Assembly: GCF_964204865.1 (NCBI RefSeq)
Contig: NC_135263.1
Span: forward strand, 13,871,426 to 13,935,425
Length of the DNA: 64,000 nucleotides
Reading direction: 5' to 3'
Source: Styela clava
Taxonomy: Eukaryota > Chordata > Ascidiacea > Stolidobranchia > Styelidae
The notes beneath the pieces were generated by a model, which ran no database searches, had not been told where the DNA came from, and worked only from the letters and a program-made list of their open reading frames with translations. Positions 1-11,400 of this stretch are shown piece by piece (positions within the stretch are counted from its first letter, which is position 1; every line of letters starts with the position of its first letter). A program made the position numbers and the translations under genes.

Positions 1-2475
1 GTCCCTACCCCCGCGAGTAGAAACGGAAATCGGATTCTGACCTATTTTTAGCTATTTATTGAACAAACTAGCTCAACTAATTTGGATATTTTTGCTGCCA
101 AATTTTTATATTGATATTTTTAATACTATCTAGTAATTATGAAGAAATATATCAATTAAATATTAGTTGATTTTCCAATGTGTAAAATACAAAATATGTC
201 GTTATATTGGCACAAAATCCTGTAACTCAATGTATCAGTTTAATAGGATGAGTAAACATTCGTTTATTATTAACAACCCGCAGTAGCCAACACTATGAGT
301 TTTTAAATTGAACACCGAGATTACTAGTGTAGGTGCACAATGCATCTGATTCAATTAACGCATCGGGATCCCAAACATCAATTTCTTATTATGTGATATA
401 TCTCTTTTTCAATCTGAAGTGCACTATGAAAGGGGCTATTGTTTTAATCCATCTGCCCTGCACATTTAATTACACACAATAATTACATAGTATCGGCTTT
501 TTTGGATATCGGTATCTGCGTTTTTAGTTGGTATCGGTATCAGCGACAAAAGTGGTATCGGTACATCTCTACTGTGGACACTTCTTGTGTATCCATTCTT
601 GTGTATGTTATATCCAGTGTTGGTTGTAAGACTCCTTCCTTTCAAGCAAGTCATGGGTCGTCCGTATCCATAAATAATTCGATTGCCGAAGCCGAGTCAC
701 TACACTCCCGAGTCCCAAGTCAGATATCAACATACGAAGAGGACAAATGTACATACTGATTGCTGAATTGTTTAGTAGATTATCTGAAAGAATACATTAC
801 TAGAGATAACTTTTGAAAATGACAAGACGGTAAAGGATAACGAGAGGAAACTGATTAAGAAAACTGGCCAACTTTATCGGAGCTGTTATATAAAGTCAAC
901 AACACATTGATCTTTGATATACTATTTTGATTTTTAAAGATTTAGCAAGAGCGCAACCGAGTTGTTCAATTATTGTGATCAAATCGATGTAGTTTTGGAC
1001 TCGTGTTTTGTGTTCAAGAGGTGTATAAATCTCAGTTGTGGTTTTTAATGAAAATTGCGGGATGGCATTCCTGTTCCCTATGACGCGTGCAATATGCCAG
1101 AAAACGAACCAACACGTCACTTCTGTATTATGGAGTCACTGGACGGCATTTAGTGCATAGCCTATGTAATTTAACGTCGGTTGCGTTGTTCTGTTTCAAG
1201 TAACGAGTTTGGGAATGGATATTGATGGAGACCAGCCTGGGGATAGGTGCGTTAACATGATTTTCTATTTTGTATGATCGAAATAATCCTAACATAGTAC
1301 CGAACTTGACTACTGGACTGTGGCGAGGGGATTTCAATTAGGTGTTTTCAACCTTCCATCATTGTTACCGTATTCCACATCACTTTTTTGTTTGGCGTCA
1401 TTTCAAAAAGCTACCGTACCGTACAGCCGTATGATGTTTACTTCGCTACCGGTAGACCCTTTGAAATCCGCCTCAAGAGTTAGACTATATACCTGCAATA
1501 AATACGGTATCATGTTATAGTGTTAACTATTTTCATACCGTACATCTGCAGATCTGTACATGCATCTGCATGAGCTACTATTCAGATGAGGGGTTGTGGT
1601 TCACCATATTCGATAGTCTTATACGGTACTTGATCTGGTTTAATATCCCATGGGATAAGCATGAAAAAAATTGTACCTGCTGACTGAGTGACTGGTAGGG
1701 TGGTGCAGCCAGTCTGCGGACGATTTCATTCAAACCGCTATGAAAAATAAAAACTAATATTTCTAACCCGTTAATTTTTTCACCGTATGTGCATTGGCAT
1801 TTATTCTACACGGTAATCCTCGAATTAACTTTCTACGACTAGGGATTAAAGCTATAGTCTACAAACCATCAAAGTACGACACTCGGAAGACGTGTTTGCG
1901 ACCGAACGACCAGTGTGCGACCGCGGATTTCAAGCCTTGAACATCGCTTATGCTGCGGTGAGACTAGCACATACGCAGCCATGCGTGAAAAAATTGGGCT
2001 TCTAATTGCACTTCTGACCGTCATATATTTTAAGAACACGGTTATTTCGAACACAACTCGTCAAATTATAAACAAAGCACCGCATCACAGCATTCAAACA
2101 GGCAAAAACACGGTGATCGCAAATTGGTCGACAAAGATATTATCGACGTATTGGAAATGGGCACCCCCCTATTCCCCCTCCTTTAAATGTTGAAACGCGG
2201 ATGGTTAAAAGAACCACAACTCTACCCACCTGCCAAGTTTCATCTTTCTATCTCCTATATTTGTATAGATTTTCAAGCTTTTTTGAGGGGACAATGGGTA
2301 GTTGGCGACATGAAAAAATGGTCCGTTTTTTTTCTTCGGGCGGGTTTTCAGTCGTAACTTTTTTGTTTGTGGCCGCATTTTAGTGTAATTTCGCAGAGCT
2401 ACGAGGGATAAGTGGACGAAAATGCGTGAGAAATATTTTCGCGGTTCGTTAATTTTTTCAGTATTAAATTAATCG
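1..2475. other. Upstream region without a recognised gene
   Basis: No reading frame here resembles a known protein. The short open frames are AT-rich and lack splice partners or family motifs. The stretch holds scattered low-complexity runs and, at 554-571, a motif that in reverse complement reads TAGAGATGTACCGATACC, which resembles an hAT transposon terminus; no partner terminus is visible. The last part (about 2380-2475) should contain the UBE3A 5' leader and promoter. Confidence 0.5.
2448..2461 (+). promoter_or_regulatory. Possible trans-splice or 5'UTR splice acceptor upstream of UBE3A
   Basis: A T-rich tract ending in TTTTTTCAG lies only about 15 bases before the proposed UBE3A ATG at 2476. 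It looks like a 3' splice site. It could receive a spliced leader, as in many tunicate genes, or close an intron in the 5' leader. No upstream donor or leader exon is identified. Confidence 0.3.
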
Positions 2476-5400
2476 ATGAAGTTGATGGCCGCGAAGTGAG
2501 TGAGCCAACCTAAATCCTGTTCCATGTTATTGATGAAAGATCAATACATTGATTGATTTTTCTCAGTCTGTCAGTGTTTTTTTTAATGATTGATTACCAA
2601 TTATAATATTACAATCTAGCAATTCATATCAGATTTTATATGTTTTCAGGAACTCTGAAGTAACATCAAATACAGAGCCATCCAACTCTAACGGTATCGA
2701 AGCAAATCAAAATTGCTCTGTGTCGACAGCAGCAAAAATGTCTTCAAACAGCAACCAAACAAATTTGAAGCAACAAGCTATAAAACGAAAAATAGAGCAA
2801 TATTTTCATAGGCTGACTCAAGGATGCAAAAGAGAAAATTGTACTAATCCAAATTGTGCATCAAATCCTTCGTGGAAAAAGTTATCAGAAAATGATGCCG
2901 CACTGAAGGTAATGTAAATTGCATAGATTAATTGCTCAAAAATACAGGTATAAATTGTGATGTACTAGATGAGTATAATATGTAGTTGGTCTTTCAGAAA
3001 CCTAATTGATATCATATGCTACTCTTAGAATAAGATAGGATTTACATCTTTATCCTGGGGGAGATGGAAGCCGATAAGATGGCGAACCACGACATCTCGA
3101 CTAGTTACCAGTCTATGCTGGGTATGGGATAGATCAGAGATGTCCAGCCTGCGGCCGCATGCAGCCCACGGCAAGAATTCGTGCAGCCCACTTGAAGTTT
3201 TTATGTGAATACGGACATATAAGACATAAAAATTTCCTGGTACGATATCAAATCTTACTAGATTTTAAGGCTATAATTTCACGGGCCTCCGCCGTAAAAA
3301 AAGCGGTATTAAATTGATTGAAAGATTGATCATTGGCAATCAATGTATCTGCATATTGCATAAAAGTTGAGTTGAATTTCATGGTGCATGGTCTTTGTGT
3401 GAATCTTGTGTTCAGAAATCCGCAAAATTGTTGCGCAATACAGGCGTATGATTCAGCGACGCTCAAATTCTAACGTAAATCAGAAATGGGTTGCTATTTA
3501 AGTTTGCTAAAAACGTTTGTGGCCCGCATCGAATTTCCCCATTTGAAAGTGGCCCGCAACACTAAAAAGGTTGGACGTGCCTGGGATAGATGATTCAGAT
3601 TGATGAAAGAAGCTGTGACCAATTGATGTCATGAACCACCCTACCGCGCCAAGGAGTCCAGCAATCTTTTTGCACATAATCATTCTCCACAGGATTCAAA
3701 CCTGTGAACCCATACAAGGTAATCAGAGGAGGTGTGTTGGAAATTGTATTGTTAACTCTTGGGCCACACCACCAAGCACTTAATAGTCAACTTTGTTAGC
3801 TGTCGATACATTTGTATTAATTAGACTATTATTTTTATCTTATTCTAATACCTTACTATCTTTGGTCGTTTGAGGATGGACAATAAGTTTAAAATATGAT
3901 TGTTCTCATGTCATTGACTCATGATATGTTCTTTTGAAAGGCAATCAAATTGGTTCGTGAAAAGGCTGAAATTTGTTTATTACAAAGTGAAGAAATCAAT
4001 TCATCACAGAGTTCTTCTTCTTCCATATCTGCTGGGCATAACAAATCTGAAAATGGAAGTACCGGGAATGTGTCGCTATCAGATAATATGCCTAGTGCTA
4101 TGGACACCAATAATAAAACACCTTCATCCGATGTGGAAACAAAGCCACTCTTAAGTGAATCGAATATGGAGATAATTCGAGTGGAGGGTATGTTGTTAAC
4201 TCGTTAATTAATTCTATGTCTAATATGTTATTAAACAAGAAATATACAGAGGCCCGGGATATGACTTATAGTAATTGTATTTTCTCCTTTTTAGGTCCTG
4301 TGTTAAATTAGGCAGACAAAATTTGACGTATTTGGTTTAACTATCGGTGGGCATATAGGTGTATTAAATGAAGTAAAAACTTGAATAAACAATGATATAA
4401 ATAAAAACAAACCTGGTCAGAGGTCAAGATATATTGAGAACCGACTTTTTCAAAAAAAAAATTGTAATTGTAACAGGAGTTTATGAACACTCTGTATATA
4501 TGCTCTGTATATTTTTTCTTCATTGTAGATTCAATTTATACCAATTTTTTATTAGTATGGTGGAAAATAAAAATAAGTGATTACTGAACTAGATTATATT
4601 CACATATCCTCGTCAATTCAATTCCTTCGCTAATGGCTGCCCACGATTTTATTTAGATTTTAAATATCTGACAGAAGAAATGCTTGATGATATAATAAAA
4701 CAATGTAAAGAGGAAGAGGAATTAAAAAATGCAGAAACTGGCAACACTGACAAGCAAGACTCAAAAGATCCATATTTACCTTTATTTAGATCAATTACCG
4801 AAGTATTTTCCAACATGGAGGGTCTAAATAGGTAGGTTACAGATTTACTTCTAAATTTACAATAGTATGACCATATTATATTACCACTGAAATTCTTAAG
4901 ATTTTTTCTTCAATTTTCAATCTTTGTGACGAAAAGCGTATATTAGGAATTTCATTTTTTCTAATTCTCGGAATTCAATTCGGGCATATATCAGTTTATA
5001 TTTGCAATAATTTTAATTTCAATTTTTACGTATATATTTAGTTAACCAATATGTGGAATTAACCATTTTTCAATTTGGAAAAATCCACAATTTCTAAGAT
5101 CACCTCTTATGCAAGTTATAATCGTGTGAGAAGGATTCTGTTATTTGTGAAATGCAATTTTAAAATTAGACAATTTTAGATTTGGTCTACAATGCGATAA
5201 TTATTAAAATGATCGAGACGAAATTGAATTAGAAGCAAAATTAGCAATTGTAAATTCACACTTTTTTTGATATTGTGCAATGTTTATGTTCAAGACAATT
5301 TAATGATACCTAACAGTCACTAAAAATAAAAAGGGCTGTTGTGATTTCAAAGTAGCTCCTCAGCTTTGTCTAACAATGATTAAATATATTTTTCCTACCC

Positions 5401-8400
5401 ATCTAACTATTTCAGGAGTTTCTTGCTCAAGCCAGATGCAGTTTCAATTTCTGATGACAAAGTCTTGCCTGGTGACAAATCAGAAGCAAAAAAAGAAAGT
5501 AAAGATAAAATGGAGGTCGATTCTCAACCTGTCAATGAAAAATCAGAACCTAACCAAAGCATGGATATAACAGAAGCTGTGCAGGCTGAAGGACACATGC
5601 CATTTATGAACTTTCTACGTTCACTTTCTTCCGAAGAAGGGGACATTGAACTATTACAAGCCTCAAACAGCTCGGCACCAGGAGGACTACGCCGCGCCGG
5701 TGGTGTTAAGAAAAAACCTCTGGGTGCCAGACCAAAAAGAAACCACGGTCATATCGTTGTTAAACAACCTACTGTAGATTTAGAAAGCATTCGACGAGTT
5801 TACGGTAAATTCCGTGGCATTGAAAAAGCCAACATGGCGTTAGTAAGCAGTCTAGAATTCTTGTCATTAGATATTGAAGTACAATTGAATATAATGAGGC
5901 AACTCAAAAGCTCAACTGTGAATTTAAATGTTTTTGTCATAATAATGGAAAATCCGTCTCTCCATTCACCGGAATATTTAGAAATGTCTCTTCCGAGTTT
6001 TTGTGGAGCAATGGCAGCTCTTCCCATACAAGGACAAGCTGACTTAGCGAGGTGGTGGTCAACGTACGACGCCGAACGCCTAAAAACAATGGTTCAATGC
6101 TTCCAGCAATTAATAACTTTCAAGGTTTGTATCCGCTTGATATTTTTGTCTAATTTTTTCTAGCTTCTCAAAAATGTATCACTTGTCCACATGACTTTCT
6201 GGTTCCAATGATATTTTCGCAGGTGTTTCGTGGCCTATTCACTTCGAGCAAACCCGTAGACTAACAGTTTCTGAATCGTAAGGAGCTGCTACGTATATGT
6301 AAAAACTGAAATCTTTTTTTATTTGATTTCACCTACACTAATCAATTTTATTACATCAAGATTTAATAGAGAAAAAGCAGATTTAATTTTTTTTTCAGGT
6401 TTTGACGCGAAAACTATTCAATTCTGATTCTGAACACTTAGATCTTCACAGTAGTGATGTCGTCACATCAGCAGTAAAATGTCTTAAAATTCTTTACTAT
6501 GCATCGTTACTCGGTGGTGAAATAGATAGAGAACATGATGAGAGAGGGAGTGTGAACAATAAATCATCCTCTACTCTAGGTGCTTTATCATCTGCTATGG
6601 GACTTGATAATGGTAAGAATTGACCTTGAAGACCAATACAGAAATAATACCAGACAGTTTTGACTCTTTGGATGTTGTTTGTTGGTTTTATTGTCCCTTT
6701 GTTTCTCTTATTGACTTATTCAAATGTCTCTTATCATAGTCACTTCGTATAAACGAGATCCAGCATTATCCAATTTGAAGCTACTTTATATAGAAGCGAT
6801 ACTTGGAAATAAATACAGCATAATGAAACCAGATGGGCAATTTGTTTTTTTTTTGTAATGAAGTTTATTGATAATGCTTATTGCATATTAAAACCAATTT
6901 GTACTCCACTTGTTCCGCATTAAAATTAAAATATATGATTTCTTCATTATTTCAAAACAGTTTTTTTTTTCAAGTTTCACCTTTTTCCTTTGAAACTTTC
7001 AAAATGTAATAATTTTTTGATCTGTAGCATTCTTGTTTATGTTCAAATTGTCATCTTATGTCTTTTACAGATGATGACTTGGATGGATTTGATAAAACAC
7101 AGTGGAAAGAACCATTGAGTGATTTGTTGGGAATATCTGGCATTGACTCTGTTAAACCACTTGTTCCTTTCAGTGAATTTCAAAACGAGATATTAAATGA
7201 GACATTTGATGTAAGTTTTATTTCGTTAATATTTAATTTTGCTTGTTGATTTTACCATGTTGATCTTATCATTTTTGCATATTAGACTATCAAATTAAAC
7301 AAGAAGTAATGTACATATTTCAAGCATCTTCAGATGTAATAGTTTTATGGGTTTTGTGCAATAATGAATGATTTTTTTTTTGAAAAACAAGCGATTCAAG
7401 AAAATTTTTCAGGCGACTTGGTTTAAATTGCGACCCATAGGTGTCATAGACTACAGCCCATTGTCCACTCCAATAAAAATCCAACCTGTTATGGAAATAA
7501 CCAACCAAATGATAGGTTCAAATGCATGGACTTGGATACTATTGGAAGCCAAAACCAGCTAAAAGACCAGTAAACCACCCTGTAACAGCTATAACACTAT
7601 ATTCTCTTACTTTTTTCTCCAGGTATACAATGATTTCACAAACTACTTGACGGGGAAAACAAAGTCTGAAAAGTTTACTTTCATGCATTATCCGTTTGTC
7701 GTAAATACAGTCAACAAAACAACTTATCTTTTCTATGACAATAAAATACAAATGTTAAGGTTAGTGTGAAAATGGAAACTATATTATTTTGACTAAATTC
7801 TAATAAATAGGCCTTGGATGGAGAGGCAGCACAATCAAAATTGTTTCTATCTGTACAAGTGATCATTCACTGGTGTTCAATAAGAAGAATGGCTATATCT
7901 GAATAATTTTGTGTCTAAAATTTAGGTTGAAATTGTTTTTAGACGTTTTATTGATAATTTCAATGTAATCTAATCCTCTAATACTCAAAAAAGAAGGTCA
8001 AACTAGTCTGCTTCTTTCAAACTGATGCTTGTAATAACCAATCGTGTTATTTTCAAAATGAATTGCTCCTAAATCCATTTAAAAATTTTCTAAATTATTT
8101 TTATTACATAGCTAATTTATCTAAATTTCTTGTCTTTTCAGTGGTCGAAGAATGATGTTATTGAGTAGTATACTTCATGGATCTGCCGTCAGTCCGTATC
8201 TACGATTGAAAATCAGAAGAGATCATGTGATTGATGATGCTCTTGTCAGAGTAAGAAACGATTTACAGTTAATTTCCGTTTTTGATAGAAAAGGAATTTA
8301 GGCCGACATGGGCAGTTTACCGGACAAGAGGCCGTGGTTCGCCATATGATTGAGCTGTCTTATCAGCTTTCCTCTCCCCCAGGATAAATATGTAAATCCT

Positions 8401-11400
8401 ATTCAATGGCGGGTATGGGAACCTGATATGTGTAACTAGTGCTCCAAACGCAGTTAAGTCGAACGCTTTAGCTACTAGGCGATCGGATTGCAGACTATAG
8501 TTTGATACATGTATTTTCAGCTTGAGTTGATTGCAGAAGAAAATCCTAGAGATTTAAGAAAACAGTTGTACGTCGAATTTGAAGGTGAACAAGGTGTAGA
8601 TGAAGGCGGAGTTTCAAAAGAATTTTTTCAACTCGTCGTCAATCAAATTTTTAATCCTGATTACGGTAAATTATTTAATTTATTTTTTGTTTGGTGATTT
8701 CCATCTCAGTTAAACTGGTTAATTTTAGTCAATGACATAAAGCTTCAGAACTTGCTTTCAATCATGGCTGGCAAATAAATAAATTTCTTAACGGATGAGC
8801 ATTTTCAGATATTAAATGAGTTTATGTTAACAGAATTATTCAAATTCGGGTCGACATTACACGAAAAATATATTTACCCACATCTACCCTTGGTCAGGCC
8901 ACAAATACCTATATTTTGTTTTTTATGTATTGCTTGGTTATCAATAATAGAATTGAGCTTTTTTGCAAAAAAATTAACTTGGGTATGCTTTTGGTAAACA
9001 CTTTTTGTAGTCACATAAATCTCCTATTATTTCGAATAGTTCAATCAATTTATTTTGACCATCATTTATTAGGCGCTAACACAAATGTAATTGTTGTGAA
9101 CTGCTTGTCTGAGGAAGTCTGATTTTGGTCAGACGTAACGCTACAGAAATACAAAAAATTTATGCTAGTGTGCAGCTGGAAACTTGAATTGCATAGTTGG
9201 TATTTTCATTCCGGCCGCAGCATCCTTGCATTATACGCATACAGATCCACTAGCGCAAAGCACTGAGGAAGGATTGGAAGTTAGTCTTGTGTAACCTCTA
9301 TTGATAGTTATATTTATTATACATATTCAAAGCAAAATGTACATGAGATTTTTCATAATTAGGTTTTTGTTCCAGGTATGTTCACGTATAACGAAGACAC
9401 TCACTTGTTTTGGTTCAGTGCACACTCATTTGAAAACAAAGCACAATTCACGTTAATAGGTATTGTGCTGGGTTTAGCAATTTATAACAACTGCATTCTC
9501 GATATAAAATTTCCACCTGTTGTCTATAAAAAACTACTTGGAAAAAAGGGTCGTTTCGAAGATATGAAGGAATCTCATCCGGTATGCTTTATTGCTTTAT
9601 AATGGTTCACATTACTGCTCTGATATTCGATGAACAAAAATGAATCATCTAATTAGTATGTTCTGATTATATAATGAATACAAAGCAGACGACTACTGTG
9701 GGTTTGAGCCCCATATTCAAATAAGCCGTCTGTTTCTCTTTTTGTTTTGGTTCGCATGGATCTTCTGAAAAGAGTAAAATTGTGCCACCTTCTCAATGTT
9801 AAATGTTCAAATTACAATCCAATTGTAATGAATATGAAGATTTTTGGCTCCCTAGTAACTGTATTATTTTCTTTCACTTTGAAAAACAAATTCAAGTATT
9901 ATACTGAGTTTCTATACATGAGCTATATAATTAAGTCGATCTTCCTTCCTTTCCCTGAGATAAATATGAAAATCCTATCCTAGTCTACAGCGCTATTATC
10001 AATGTCTGCAAGATTATGTTTTTTCTGTGGTTAGTCAAAGCTGATGCAATGTTTTCAGATGACATTTTAAAACAGTAGCTAGGCTCCTTATGAAGGGAAC
10101 TTGTAGTGAGTGAAAATTCAACAAATCACCTAGATATGTGCTCAAGTACTACTTCAGCTAACACTAATCAGTGAATCAGAAAAGATGTCAACGCCACACC
10201 CCCCAACTGCCTCATACTAGCGTTTCAAGACATACATGACTTGATCAGCAAAATCACTAAAAACTGTGTCATATCTATATTTCTTTTCTCAGTCATTGTA
10301 CCAAGGATTGAAAGGTCTTCTTGAATATGAAGGAAATGTCGAAGAAGATATGATGACAACATTTAGTATTGGATATCATGACATGTTTGGCACTTCAAGA
10401 AGTTTTGAATTAAAACCAGATGGCATCAACATACCTGTCACAAAAGATAATAGAAAGGTTTGATGAATTTTCATTCATCATAATAAAATAAAACGAGAGA
10501 AAATTGTTCAAATGTATGGATACGAAGGGTGTATACTGGTACCAATAAGTCAAGCTAGAACCAGTAAAACTAACGAAATAAAGTGTTCCCATACATCATA
10601 AAAAGTGTTCCCATAAAAATGCTGGGTGATATATCAGGCACCATAGAACCTGAAAACATTTGAAAAGTATTACAGAGAAATTGGATTTTTTCAAAAATCC
10701 ATACATACACTTTGGGTCAATTTTCATCCTGTAAAACGCTGTTCAGCTTTTCTGCCAAGAATATATCACAAAAAGCATGATACGCGGAAGTGCGTAAATA
10801 ACTTTCAATTCTAATTTACAGGAATATGTTGAGTTATATACGAACTGGCTTTTAAACGAATCAATAGCAGAGCAATTCGGTGCTTTTCGACATGGATTTG
10901 AACTCGTTGTTGCCAAATCTCCTCTGAAGAATATGTTCAGGACTCAAGAATTGGAAATCTTGGTTAGCGGTAGTCAGGTAGGTTCTGAAGAATATTAACT
11001 CCAGTTTCCAGTGTTTTTAACAACTGGTTTTCCATTTCAAGAAACGACATTCTGTATTTTAAAAAAGGTAGGCGCCTAGGCGAAGTTGGATATTCCAGTA
11101 TGGGTTAGTTACACTTATGTGACCAGTTGCACTGAATGGTCTATATCATGGTGGTCCAAACCATGGCACATGGGCCGCATAGTGGCCCACAGAATAATTT
11201 TAGCGCACACTAAACCAAGGGCAGATCAGTATGATCATTGGTCGATAAATCATTACCACTACTTGTCGAGACGGCCGCACTCGCGCGCTTTGTTTTCTTG
11301 AAATAATCAAGTGATGATGAGTGAAATATTGCGCGTAGCAATATTGAGAATGAATTGTCTTGTGCAGAATTAAATATATCTGGACATTTCTACTTCAATT

